64,000 bases of DNA from AC-32 sp963736055 (GTDB taxonomy: Bacteria; Actinomycetota; Thermoleophilia; Gaiellales; Gaiellaceae). A program made the position numbers and the translations under genes. The notes beneath the pieces were generated by a model, which was given only the letters and a program-made list of their open reading frames with translations, searched no databases and had not been told where the DNA came from. Shown piece after piece: positions 50,530 through 60,392 of this stretch (the first letter of the stretch is position 1; each line of letters starts with the position of its first letter). The stretch is taken from the NCBI GenBank assembly GCA_963736055.1, contig CAVTNM010000008.1:372001-436000 (forward strand), in the 5' to 3' direction.

Positions 50530-51452
50530 GGACTGCCGAGCGATCAGGGCCAGGCGACGGTGCTGACGGCCGTCATGCTGGTGGTGCTGCTCGGAATGGC
50601 GGCGCTCGTCCTCGACGTCGGCTCGTGGTACCGCGCGGATCGCGCCGCCCAGTCGACGGCAGACGCTGCCGCCCTCGCCGGCGCGCAGGCCCTGCCGTAC
50701 AACCCGAGCAACGCGACACGCCTCGCCGTCCAGTACGGCGACAAGAACGGCGGCGGCGTCTCGGGCTCGGGACATCACGATCTCCAGCGGACAGGGCACC
50801 AACGACACGATCTCGGTGCACCTGGCCCGCCCCGCCAGCGGCGTCTTCACGAAGCTCTTCGGCGTCGAGTCCGATGACCGTAGGCGCCAGGGCGACCGCG
50901 CGCGCGAGCCTGATGCAACAGGCGCAGTACATCGCGCCGATCGGCGTCAACCTTCACCATCCGAAGCTGAAGGGCACGATCAGCTGCCCCTGCTTCGGAC
51001 TGGGCAACCCGACCACCCTTCCGCTGGGCAAGACCGGCGCCCCGGGCGCCTTCGACCTGCTGAACGTCGACGGGAGCAACGGCGGGACCGGCCCCAGACG
51101 CTCGCCGACTGGATCCTCAAGGGCTACTCGGGCTACCTGCCGATCGGCGCCTACCTCTCGGACCCGGCGCGAAGTGGAACTCCAAGCCCAGTCGAGGACG
51201 CCCTCACGTCCCGCATCAACACGAACCTGCTCTTCCCCGTGTACGACGTGCTCGTCGGGAGCGGGGCCAACGCGACCTACCACGTCGTCGGCTGGGTCGG
51301 ATTCCACCTGACCGGCTTCACGCGCCAGCGGTAGCAGCGGCTCGATCACCGGCTATTTCACCCAGGTGATCTGGGACGGGATCAAGCAGCACCTCGCTCC
51401 GACGGGAGCAACCACCGACCTCGGAGCACGGACCGTCACCCTAGTCGACTGA
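50526..51452 (+). pseudogene. TadG-like pilus protein, broken by several frameshifts
   Basis: Pieces in all three frames line up as one protein: a membrane start DQGQATVLTAVMLVVLLGMA and VLDVGSWYRADRAAQSTADA (typical of TadG), then DITISSGQGTNDTISVHLAR, MTVGARATARASLMQQAQYI, QTLADWILKGYSGYLPIGAY and a final TGYFTQVIWDGIKQHLAPTG ending at 51452. Breaks fall near 50,540, 50,768, 50,872, 51,094 and 51,325, with perhaps a compensating pair near 51,170-51,190. The other frameshifted genes have only one to three breaks, so either this stretch is error-rich or the gene is truly decayed. Confidence 0.75.
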
Positions 51453-51480
51453 CCACCGAAAAGAGGAAGACACAGGAGCT

Positions 51481-52290
51481 ATGGCATATCGAGCTAGAAA
51501 CATCCTGATCGCGGTCGCTCTCGCGGCTGTGGCCGCTCTGCTCACGAGCTTCTACGTGACCAGCTACAAGCGGCACGTCCAGCGCGGCGAGGACCACGTG
51601 ACGGTGCTCGTTGCCAAGCACGACATTGCGGAGGGCACGTCGGGGGCTGACGCCGCCGGCATGCTCTCTCCGCTGGAAGTTCCCCGGCGCAGCGTCGTTC
51701 CCGGCGCGATCTCCAGCGCCGACCAGATCTCCAACCTCGTCGCCACCAAGCCGACCCTCGAGGGCGAGCAGGTGACGATGCGCCGGTTCAGCCCGGTGGC
51801 GGAGCGAGGCATCCGCGCCGACCTCAAGGGCAACCTGCGCGCCTTCCAGGTTTCGGGCGACCTCAATCAGACGCTCGCCGGCACCCTGCACGACGGCGAC
51901 CGCGTCGACGTCGTCGCCACGTTCAAGTACCACAAGTCCGGTTCCGACTCCGGCGACACGTTCTACGCGAGCCGCGTCGTGCTCCGCGACCTCAAGGTGC
52001 TGAAGGCGCCGGACGGCCCGCCCGTGGGCTCGAAGCTGACGAGCGGGGTGCAGGACAACTTCTCGGTCATGCTCGCCGTCACCGACCAGCAGGCCCAGAA
52101 GCTCCTCTTCGTGATGACCCAGACCGGTGGCGGCAGCAGTACCGGCGCCGGCTGGTCGCTCCAGCTCCGCCCCGTTCTCCACGCGGCCGACAGCCCGGAG
52201 AGCGTCACCACACTCGACACCGTCCTGCGTGACGGGCTCGGGGCAGCGCAGCTGCGGCGCTACTCCGGCTCCTTCGGAGGTGGCCAGTAA
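51481..52290 (+). CDS. cpaB: Flp pilus assembly protein CpaB/RcpC
   Basis: A 269-residue protein: an N-terminal membrane helix (ILIAVALAAVAALLTSFYV), a SAF domain (VLVAKHDIAEGTS and LEVPRRSVVPGAI) and the RcpC/CpaB domain (LHDGDRVDVVATF, VLRDLKVLKA). In Gram-negatives it works with the secretin; in this apparently single-membrane organism it probably sits outside the membrane against the cell wall. ATG 51481 follows AGGAG; the stop overlaps the next start by one base. Confidence 0.9.
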   Translation: MAYRARNILIAVALAAVAALLTSFYVTSYKRHVQRGEDHVTVLVAKHDIAEGTSGADAAGMLSPLEVPRRSVVPGAISSADQISNLVATKPTLEGEQVTMRRFSPVAERGIRADLKGNLRAFQVSGDLNQTLAGTLHDGDRVDVVATFKYHKSGSDSGDTFYASRVVLRDLKVLKAPDGPPVGSKLTSGVQDNFSVMLAVTDQQAQKLLFVMTQTGGGSSTGAGWSLQLRPVLHAADSPESVTTLDTVLRDGLGAAQLRRYSGSFGGGQ

Positions 52291-53501
52291 TGCCTGACGA
52301 GACCCAGATGAGCACTCAGAGCCAGGGCACGAGTCGCGAGCCCGCCCGGATCTACGTCACGGGCGACTGCGACGGGTTGCCAGACCTGCGGGATGCCCTC
52401 GCGGCACACCCGGAGGTCGACCTGATCGGATCGGCGGGCCAGGTGAGCGAGGCCGCCCCGACCCTGACGGGCGGGCACCTCCAGGTCGTCCTGCACGCCA
52501 CCCGCTCGTCAACGCTGCCCGTGAACGAGCTGGCGGCCCTCCGCGAGCACACGCGGGCGCCGCTGATCCTGCTCGCCTCGAACGGCTCCCCGGCCTTCCT
52601 GGAGGAGGCGCTCGAGCACGACGTCGCCGACGTCCTGCTGTTGCCGCAGCTGACCGACAACGTCGTCTTCTCGATCCGCAAGGCCGGCCACGTCGGCAAG
52701 CGGCTGACGGGCACGCAGCGCCGGCACGGCCGGCTCGTGACCGTCTTCTCGCCGAAGGGCGGGACGGGTAAGACCGTCACGGCCACGAACCTGGGCAGCT
52801 CCCTGGCGAAGCACTGGGGCAAGCGAGCGCTCCTGCTCGACCTCGACCTCCAGTTCGGCGACGCCGCGATCATGCTCGGGATCGAGCCGGACAAGACGAT
52901 CTACGATCTCGTCACGGCTCCCGGCGAGCTCGACTCGGAGAAGCTCGCGGGCTACACCACCCGCCACGCCTCCGGGCTGGACGTCCTTCCGGCGCCGCTG
53001 CGCCCGGAGGACGCCGAGCTCGTGACCGAGGCGAAGCTGGCCAGGCTCCTGGAGGTCGCGCGCGAGTCGTACGACGTGATCGTCGTCGACACCTCGCCGT
53101 TCTTCCACGGGCCCATGCTGGCGACGCTCGACCGCACCGACGAGCTCCTGCTCATCTGCGGGCTGGACGTGCCGACGCTCAAGAACGTCCGGCTCAGCCT
53201 GCAGACCCTCGAGCTGCTCTCCTTCCCGCCCGACCGGGTGAAGCTCGTGCTCAACCGGGCCAACTCGAAGGTCGGGATGAAGCCGAAGGAGGTCGAGGGC
53301 GCCCTCGAGCGCGAGATCTCGTTCGAGGTCCCGAGCGACCGGATCGTCCCGCTCGCCGTCAACCGCGGCAACCCGGCCGTGCTCTCCGATCCCAAGGCGG
53401 AGTTCTCGAAGGCCGTGCGCGCGATGGCGAAGGAGCTCGTGGCGGCGCAGGCCGCTGCGAAGCAGAAGAAGAGCTTCCTGGCGACCCTGGCGAGGGCCTG
53501 A
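52290..53501 (+). CDS. tadZ: Pilus localisation ATPase TadZ/CpaE
   Basis: A 403-residue protein with an N-terminal receiver-like domain (residues about 10-130, LQVVLHATR and LASNGSPAFLEEALEHDVADV) and a MinD/ParA-type ATPase with the deviant Walker A FSPKGGTGKTVTATNLGSSL and LLLDLDLQFGDAAIML. It positions the Tad machine. Ends overlap both neighbours by one base, as expected in a tight operon. Confidence 0.92.
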   Translation: MPDETQMSTQSQGTSREPARIYVTGDCDGLPDLRDALAAHPEVDLIGSAGQVSEAAPTLTGGHLQVVLHATRSSTLPVNELAALREHTRAPLILLASNGSPAFLEEALEHDVADVLLLPQLTDNVVFSIRKAGHVGKRLTGTQRRHGRLVTVFSPKGGTGKTVTATNLGSSLAKHWGKRALLLDLDLQFGDAAIMLGIEPDKTIYDLVTAPGELDSEKLAGYTTRHASGLDVLPAPLRPEDAELVTEAKLARLLEVARESYDVIVVDTSPFFHGPMLATLDRTDELLLICGLDVPTLKNVRLSLQTLELLSFPPDRVKLVLNRANSKVGMKPKEVEGALEREISFEVPSDRIVPLAVNRGNPAVLSDPKAEFSKAVRAMAKELVAAQAAAKQKKSFLATLARA

Positions 53502-54955
53502 TGGGCCTTCACGACCGACTCCACCGCCAGAACGGCACGTCCAACGGCCACGGGCCGGAGGCGCTCGACGCGCTCGCCGGCCAGGGGCCGGAGCCGGTCG
53601 AACGGCGGCCGGACCCGTACGGCGACCTGAAGGGCCGGATCCACCACGCCTGCATCGCGAAGCTCGGGCCGCAGCTCTACTCGGCCGGCAAGTCGGAGGA
53701 CGGCGCGCCGGACGACCTCGCCGAGAAGGTGCTACGCGTCGTCACCGAGCAGCTCGCGCTGGACCGCACCCCGCTCACCCGCGAGGAGCGGCGCCAGGTC
53801 ACGCGGGAGATCACCGACGACATCCTCGGCTACGGGCCGCTGGAGCCGCTGCTCCGCGACGACTCCGTGACCGAGGTCATGGTCAACAAGCACGACCGGG
53901 TCTACGTCGAGCGCAAGGGCAAGATCGAGGTCGCCGACGCGGCCTTCGTCGACAACGCCCACCTGCTCCGGATCATCGACAAGATCGTCTCGCAGGTCGG
54001 ACGCCGCGTGGACGAGGCGTCGCCGATGGTCGACGCGCGCCTCCCGGACGGGAGCCGCGTCAACGCGATCATCCCGCCGCTCTCGCTCCGCGGGCCGACG
54101 CTCACGATCAGGAAGTTCTCGCGCGACCCGTACACGATGGACGACCTGATCCAGTTCGGCACGACCACGCCGGAGGCGGCGCAGTTCCTCTCCGCCTGCG
54201 TCCGCGGCAAGCTCAACGTGCTGATCTCGGGCGGTACCGGCACCGGTAAGACGACGACGCTGAACGCGCTCTCGGCCTTCGTCCCGAACGACGAGCGCAT
54301 CGTCACGATCGAGGATGCGGCCGAGCTCCAGCTCCAGCAGGAGCACGTGATCACGCTCGAGGCACGCCCGCCGAACATCGAGGGCGAGGGCGAGATCCGC
54401 ATCCGCGAGCTCGTCCGCAACGCACTCCGAATGCGCCCCGACCGGATCATCGTCGGCGAGGTCCGCGGCCCCGAGACCCTGGACATGCTCCAGGCGATGA
54501 ACACGGGCCACGAAGGCTCGCTGACCACGATCCACGCGAACACTCCTCGCGACGCGCTCTCCCGGCTCGAGACGCTGGTGCTCACCGCGGGCGTCGAGCT
54601 GCCCCACCGCGCGATCCGCGAGCAGATCGCGAGCGCGTTCGATCTCCTCGTGCAGATCGCGCGCCTCGTCGACGGCTCCCGCCGGATCACGCACATCACC
54701 GAGGTGCTGCGCATGGAGTCCGACGTGATCACCCTGCAGGACGTCTACGTCGCCAAGCCGCCGGACGAAGAGTCGGCCGCGGCCGGAGCCGGCAAGCCGG
54801 TCCAGCTGCTCGCCGAGCTCGAGTGCACCGGCCTCAAGCCGCACTTCCTCGAGAAGATGGCCGCGAACGGAGTGATCCTGCCGCCGACGTTCTTCAGCGA
54901 CGGGAGCTCGTACCGGCCGAACTACGCGGCCGCGAGCTACGGCGGGTTCGAGTGA
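53501..54955 (+). CDS. tadA: Pilus assembly ATPase TadA/CpaF
   Basis: A 484-residue hexameric secretion ATPase of the type II/IV family. Walker A is ISGGTGTGKTTTLNAL (about residue 245), with the Asp box RIVTIEDAAELQLQQ, Walker B IIVGEVRGPE and the His box NTGHEGSLTTIHAN. An N-terminal disordered stretch of about 40 residues precedes the core. It powers pilus extension (and possibly retraction). The stop overlaps the next start (GTGA). Confidence 0.94.
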   Translation: MGLHDRLHRQNGTSNGHGPEALDALAGQGPEPVERRPDPYGDLKGRIHHACIAKLGPQLYSAGKSEDGAPDDLAEKVLRVVTEQLALDRTPLTREERRQVTREITDDILGYGPLEPLLRDDSVTEVMVNKHDRVYVERKGKIEVADAAFVDNAHLLRIIDKIVSQVGRRVDEASPMVDARLPDGSRVNAIIPPLSLRGPTLTIRKFSRDPYTMDDLIQFGTTTPEAAQFLSACVRGKLNVLISGGTGTGKTTTLNALSAFVPNDERIVTIEDAAELQLQQEHVITLEARPPNIEGEGEIRIRELVRNALRMRPDRIIVGEVRGPETLDMLQAMNTGHEGSLTTIHANTPRDALSRLETLVLTAGVELPHRAIREQIASAFDLLVQIARLVDGSRRITHITEVLRMESDVITLQDVYVAKPPDEESAAAGAGKPVQLLAELECTGLKPHFLEKMAANGVILPPTFFSDGSSYRPNYAAASYGGFE

Positions 54956-56824
54956 ACCGCCGCGCGCTGATCCGCATCCTGCTCCTCTCCACCGTCGTCG
55001 CCCTCCTGGCGCCGGTGGCGGCGAGCGCGTCCGTGACCCTCCGTCGGGTCGACGTGAGCGGGTATCCGACGATCCGCGCGACCCTCGTCGCGCCGGTCGC
55101 CTCCGACCAGCCGCCGACCCTGACCGAGGACGGCCGCCGCGTGGTCGACCTGACCGCACAGAACCTCTCCACCTCGAAGAGCGTCGTGATCGCCGTCGAC
55201 CGCTCGCAGTCGATGGCCGGCAAGCAGCTGGAGGACGCGACGGCGGCTGCGAGGGAGTTCCTCGCGGCCAAGGCGTCTTCCGACCGCGTCGCCGTGGTCG
55301 TCTTCGGCTCGAAGGCCGTGCAGCTGACGCGCTTCGCCTCCTCGACGATCGACGCCGACGACGCGCTGCGCACGATGGCCGTGGACTCGGCCTCCGGCAC
55401 GGCGCTGAACGACGCCGTGGCGCTCTCGACGAGCATCCTCGCGAAGGAACCGGGCCGGGCGCGCGTGGTCGTGCTCCTCACCGACGGCCAGGACGTCTCG
55501 AGCAAGACCACGCTCGACGAGGCGATCGCCGGCGCCCACAAGGCAGGCACGCTGGTCTACCCGATCTCGATCGGCGCGAGCGACAAGACCAAGCAGCCGC
55601 TGCAGAAGCTCGCGCACGAGACCGGCGGCTCCTTCAACTCCGCCGCCTCGAGCAAGGCCCTCTCCGAGGTCTACTCCTCGGTCGCGGCCGAGCTCAAGCG
55701 CACGTGGCGGATCGAGTACGTCACCGCCGCACGGCCCGGCGAGCAGCTTCACCTGCGCCTGTCGCTCCCGCCGGAGGGCGCAGTTGCGACCGATCTCACG
55801 ATCCCCGGCACGTTCGACGCTCCGAGCGGGAGCAGCCGGCTTGCCGTCACCGCTCTACAGCCCCATCGGCGGGCTGCTTCTGACGATGCTCGTGGCCTTC
55901 CTCGTGCTCACGGCGTGCGGGTTCCTGCTCACCTCGGGCAAGGGCTCGTGGGTGAAGAGCCGCCTGTCGCCCCACGTCGACGGCGGCCCCCGCAAGTCGA
56001 GGCAGAAGAAAAAGGGCGAGCGCCTGGCGGCCTTCGCCGGCCTCTTCCGCGCGACGGAGCAGGCTTTCGGCCACCGGCGCATCTGGATGAAGCTCCAGCG
56101 CCTGCTCGAGCGGGCCGACGTGCCGCTGCGCACGGTCGAGTTCGCCTACATCATCGTCGGCTCCGCGTTCGTCCTTGCCTTCTTCGCAGTCCTCATGGGC
56201 CGCTCCTCGTTCGGGATCCTGATCGCCTTCGCGATCGGCGGCTCGCTGCCGTACCTGTGGGTCTCGATCAAGGCCAAACGCCGGATGAACGCCTTCGAGA
56301 ACCAGCTTCCCGACCTGCTCGTCACGCTCGCCGCCTCGCTCAAGGCCGGCCACAGCTTCAAGCAGGGCATCCAGACCGTCGTCGACGAGGGACAGGAGCC
56401 GGCCAGCAAGGAGCTCGCCCGGGTGATCACCGACACCCGGCTCGGCCGCCCGATGGACGAGGCACTCGGGGAGACCGCCGAGCGGATCGGATCGAAGAAC
56501 TTCTCGTTCGTTATCACCGCGGTCACGATCCAGCGCCAGGTCGGCGGCAGCCTCGCCGGCCTCTTCGACATGGTCGCCGACACGGTCCGCCAGCGGCAGC
56601 AGTTCGCCCGCAAGATCAAGGGCCTGACCGCCATGGGTCGCGCCTCGGCCTACGTGCTGATCGGACTGCCGTTCTTCGTCGCCTTCGCGCTCACGCTTCT
56701 GAACCCGTCCTACATGGATCCGCTCTACCACACGACAACAGGCCGCCACATGATCATGGGCGGCCTGCTGATGATGGGCTTCGGATCCCTGATCCTGAGA
56801 AAACTCGTCTCCTTCCGGGGGTAA
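54952..56824 (+). CDS. tadB: VWA domain fused to TadB-type pilus membrane protein, one frameshift
   Basis: GTG 54952 begins a signal peptide, then a von Willebrand A domain with the MIDAS motif AVDRSQSMAG and LLTDGQD (about residues 75-265). At about 55,840 the frame steps by one base into YSPIGGLLLTMLVAFLVLTA and a full T2SSF/TadB domain (LLERADVPLRTVEFAYI, SLKAGHSFKQGIQTVVDEGQ). No stop or separate start fits between them, so I read a single fusion of about 624 residues. TadB is the platform protein; the external VWA part could bind pilin or surfaces. Confidence 0.82.
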
Positions 56825-56831
56825 TCGCCAG

Positions 56832-57740
56832 ATGATCATCTTCATCGTGCTCGGAGTCTTCTGCCTGGCCGGAGCGGCCTACTTCGTCGGCGATGCCGTC
56901 ACGCTGCCGGCCCGCGAGCGGCGAGTGTCCGTACGCCGGGCGGCCAACTACGGAAAGGTCCGGAGCATCCTGGGCGGCGGCCAGCTTCCGTTCAGGGAGC
57001 GAGTGCTCGCGCCGGCCGGCGACCGGCTGGCCTCGTGGACGCTGAAACTCCATCCCAAGACCACCATCGACGGTGTCAGCACGCGCCTGCTCGCAGCAGG
57101 GCTCGGACGCACGATCTCGCCGACGACGTTCCTCGCCTTCAAGTCGGCGCTCGCGATCGGCGGAGTCCTCCTCGGAGCGATCTTCGGCGGCGCGCTCACC
57201 GGTCCCGGCGGCGTGCTGCTCTTCGCGATCGCCCTGGGCGGCCTCGGCTTCATCGCACCCGACTTCGTCGTCTCCGGCAAGGCGCGCTCCCGGAAGGACC
57301 GGATCCGCGCCGAGCTGCCCGACGCGCTCGACCTGATGGCGGTCAGCGTCGAGGCCGGGCTCGGCTTCGACGGGGCGATCTCGAAGCTGACCGAGCACAT
57401 GACCGGCCCGCTCGCGGACGAGTTCTCGCTCACGCTGAGCGAGATCAAGATCGGCGAGGCGCGTCAGGACGCCCTCAAGAAGCTTTCCGACCGCACCGGC
57501 ACCCCCGAGCTCTCGAGCTTCGTCCGGGCGATCATCCAGGCCGACCAGCTCGGCATCTCCCTCGGCCGGATCCTGCGCGTGCAGGCGACCGACAGCCGGC
57601 TCAAGCGGCAGGCGGCGGCGGAGGAGAAGGCCATGAAGGCTCCGATCAAGATGCTCTTCCCGACCGTGCTCTTCATCTTCCCGGCCATGTTCCTCGTCAT
57701 CCTCGGGCCGGCATTCCTCAACCTCTCGAAGCTCTTCTAA
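56832..57740 (+). CDS. tadC: Pilus platform protein TadC
   Basis: A 302-residue T2SSF protein with an N-terminal membrane helix, two central helices (FLAFKSALAIGGVLLGAIFG and GVLLFAIALGGLGFIAPDFV), the cytoplasmic domain LPDALDLMAVSVEAGLGFDG and a C-terminal helix with FPTVLFIFPAMFLVILGPAF. It forms the inner platform together with TadB. It starts 7 bases after the tadB stop. Confidence 0.92.
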   Translation: MIIFIVLGVFCLAGAAYFVGDAVTLPARERRVSVRRAANYGKVRSILGGGQLPFRERVLAPAGDRLASWTLKLHPKTTIDGVSTRLLAAGLGRTISPTTFLAFKSALAIGGVLLGAIFGGALTGPGGVLLFAIALGGLGFIAPDFVVSGKARSRKDRIRAELPDALDLMAVSVEAGLGFDGAISKLTEHMTGPLADEFSLTLSEIKIGEARQDALKKLSDRTGTPELSSFVRAIIQADQLGISLGRILRVQATDSRLKRQAAAEEKAMKAPIKMLFPTVLFIFPAMFLVILGPAFLNLSKLF

Positions 57741-57757
57741 CCGGACCGGAGGCGACG

Positions 57758-59188
57758 ATGTCCGACCAGCCCGACAACCAGCCAGCAGAGACCGAAAAGG
57801 GGTTCGGGACCGGACTGCGCGCGCAGCTGCAGCGCAGACGGGAGGACGAGTCGCAGTCCGAAACGGAAGCGTCGAACGTCAAGCGCTTGCAGCCGAAGGC
57901 GAAGGCCGCGGGCGACAAGCTCGCAGCGGTCGCCGATGCGGATGTCCAGGCGCTGAGGGCCGAGCTCGAGGCCGCGCAGACGCGTGAGGCATCACTCCGC
58001 GCGGCGCTCGACGAGCGCTCGCAGGCGTACGACCAGAACGTCGGCTCGGAGAAGGAGCTCGCCCACCGGGCCTCGACGCTCGACGAGCGCGCGGCGACGC
58101 TGGCGGAGTTCGAGGTCGAGCTGGAGGAACGAGAACGGCGTGTCCGCGACCAGCGCGAGGCGATCGAGGCGGAGCACACCCGCCTCGCCGAGCTGCAGGC
58201 CGAGGCCGCCGCAGAGCAGGCGCTCGCGGCCGAGCGCCAGGAGGCCGCCGAAGCGCGTATGCGGGAGCTCAAAGGAGCCGACCGCGAGCGCGACAAGGCG
58301 GCTTCCGACCTACTCAAGCAGCAGGCAGCCCTCGCCGACCGCGAGAAGAAGATCGCCAGGAAGGAAGACGAGCTCACGACCAGGGAGCAGGCCGGGTCGG
58401 CCCGCCTCGAGGGGCGCGACCGATCGCTCGAGAAGCGCGAGAACGAATGGCGCCTCCGCGACAAGGAGATCACCGAGCGCGAGCGCAAGCTCGCCGCCCG
58501 GGAGTCCGACCTCAAGAAGGACGCGGCCCGGGTCGCCGCCCGCGACGAGGCTCTCGGCGAGCGCGAGGCCGACCTTCTCTTCAAGCAGCAGAAACTCCGC
58601 GAGGACGCGGAGCGGTTCGAGCGCGAGCTCGCCGACGGCGGCAAGGTCGCCCGCGAGGCGGTCGCCCGGGGCGCCGAGCTCGACAGCCGTGAGCTCGACC
58701 TGACCGCCCGCGAGGCGGAGCTCAACCGGCTGCAGGCCTCGATCGCGCACGCCGAGCGCGACGCCAACCGCGGGCGCGACCTCGACGAGTTGAACATCCG
58801 CCTCGAGCAGCGCGAGCGCGAGCTGGCCGCCCGCGAGGCGGAGATCTCGAACTACGAGACGGTCACCGACTCGCAGAAGAAGCGCACCGACAAGCGCGAG
58901 CTCCGCCTGAACGACCTCGAGGAGACGGTCCACGACCGGGTCAAGGAGATCGACGAGCGTGAAGCCGAGCTCGAGCAGCGCGAGGCTTCGCTCGAGGCCG
59001 ACGTCCAGATCCGTGGCGACAAGCTCGAGCAGCGGGAGCAGGCTCTCCTCGAGCTCGAGGAGCGGCTCGCCAACCAGGAGCGCGAGCTCGCCGCATACGT
59101 CGCGAAGGCGCAGACCGAGATCCAGCGTCGCGAGGCCGAGTGGTGGCAGAAGCAGCTCGGCAGCGACACCGAAGCTTCCGCGGCCTAG
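57758..59188 (+). CDS. Long coiled-coil protein at the end of the pilus operon
   Basis: Not recognised as a named family. A 476-residue, highly charged protein: disordered first 60 residues, then a nearly continuous coiled coil from about 70 to 465, built from repeats like LAAREAEL and LEQREASL in which L-x-x-R-E spacing recurs. The end is EWWQKQLGSDTEASAA. No signal peptide or membrane segment, so cytoplasmic. ATG 57758 follows GGAGG, 17 bases after tadC. It may be a cytoskeletal or tethering protein that places the pilus machine; that is inference from location. Confidence 0.8.
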   Translation: MSDQPDNQPAETEKGFGTGLRAQLQRRREDESQSETEASNVKRLQPKAKAAGDKLAAVADADVQALRAELEAAQTREASLRAALDERSQAYDQNVGSEKELAHRASTLDERAATLAEFEVELEERERRVRDQREAIEAEHTRLAELQAEAAAEQALAAERQEAAEARMRELKGADRERDKAASDLLKQQAALADREKKIARKEDELTTREQAGSARLEGRDRSLEKRENEWRLRDKEITERERKLAARESDLKKDAARVAARDEALGEREADLLFKQQKLREDAERFERELADGGKVAREAVARGAELDSRELDLTAREAELNRLQASIAHAERDANRGRDLDELNIRLEQRERELAAREAEISNYETVTDSQKKRTDKRELRLNDLEETVHDRVKEIDEREAELEQREASLEADVQIRGDKLEQREQALLELEERLANQERELAAYVAKAQTEIQRREAEWWQKQLGSDTEASAA

Positions 59189-59196
59189 CTGCCGAT

Positions 59197-59202
59197 TAAG
59201 CT
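59197..59202 (+). promoter_or_regulatory. Leaderless -10 box of the PIG-V-like gene
   Basis: TAAGCT, then 6 bases, then GTG 59209; it separates this gene from the pilus operon. Confidence 0.5.
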
Positions 59203-59208
59203 CGCCGT

Positions 59209-60392
59209 GTGCAAGGCCGCCGCGAAGCGCTCGCCGTCGGCCTCGTCTGGCTCGCCTGGCTCGGCGCCGTCCTCCTGACGGTCGCGGTCGGCCTGGCGGC
59301 CGGCGCTTACACGCTCGGCGTCGGCTGGTCGATCCACCACGGGCTCTGGCCGCTCTTCGCCTGGGACTACAACTGGTACCACCTCGTGGCACACGGGGGC
59401 TACCCGGATGGGCAGGGCGGGCGCCAGTACGCGTTCTTCCCGCTCTGGCCGCTGCTGCTGCGCTGGTCGGGCTCGCATCCCGGACGTGGTCGTTGCGGCC
59501 GCGCGTGGCCTGGGCGGCGAGCGGCGCAGCGTTCTTCGGCCTCGCGGAAGGCCCTCCCCGCGCACGGCTCCGGACGGCGCTCGCGCTGGCGTGCTGGCCC
59601 GGCTCGTTCGTGCTCGCGGTCGCCTACCCCGACGCGCTCGCGCTGGCCGCCGGGGCCTGGGCGGCGGCGCTTGCGCTGCGCGGCCGGCCGCTCGCAGGCG
59701 GCCTCCTCGGCGCCGTCGCCGCGGTGGCGCGCCCGAACGGCGTCCTGATCGCGATCCCGCTCGCATGGCTGGCTCGCGGCAAGGGAGCCCGCGCGTGGGC
59801 GGGCGCCGCCGCCCCGGTCGCCGCCGCAGCGGCGGTCGAGGCCTACTTCTGGGGACGCAGCGACGACGCGACCGTGTTCTTCGACGCCCAGCGCCAGTGG
59901 GGCCGGGACGGTCCCAGCGGCCTCGGCGACTGGACCTCCCACCTCGGCAGGGTGCTGGGCGACCACTGGCTGGTGATCGCGCCGCTGGCCGTGCTCGCCG
60001 TCGCGGTCGTCGCCCTGGCATGGCGGCGCTTCGGCCCCTGGCCGACGGCGGTGGTCGCCTACGCGTGCGCGGTGCCTCTCCTCCTCGCGGCCACCCAGAG
60101 TCTCGAGGGTTTCGTCGACAGCGCGAGAGCGGCGCTCGTGCTGCCGCTGCTCGTGATCCTCTGGCGGCTCGGCCCCCGCTATCGGCCCTGGGCTGCCTTC
60201 GCCACCGCTGTCGTGGCCCTGCTGCTTCTCTCCGGGACGATGCAGAGCTTCGGGAGGCAGAGCCTGTTCGCATTCCCGATCTTCTGGGCGATCGCGGACG
60301 GCCCGCGCTGGCTCCGCTATCCGCCGCTGGCCGTGCTCGGCTTCGCCGCGAACCTCGGGCTCGCGCTCCTGCTCACGCGGTACGCCCCCTAG
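59209..60392 (+). CDS. PIG-V-like membrane mannosyltransferase, frameshifted
   Basis: GT-C-type membrane transferase. The first loop carries AWDYNWYHLVAHGGYP and YAFFPLWPLLLR, the pattern of the PIG-V mannosyltransferase family, with the Asp as likely catalytic residue. Around 59,480-59,510 the frame moves by two bases in total, passing briefly through PDVVVAA, and continues as VAWAASGAAFFGLAEG with about eight more membrane segments to 60392. Rejoined length is about 394 residues. It probably adds mannose from a lipid carrier to a surface molecule. Confidence 0.75.
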
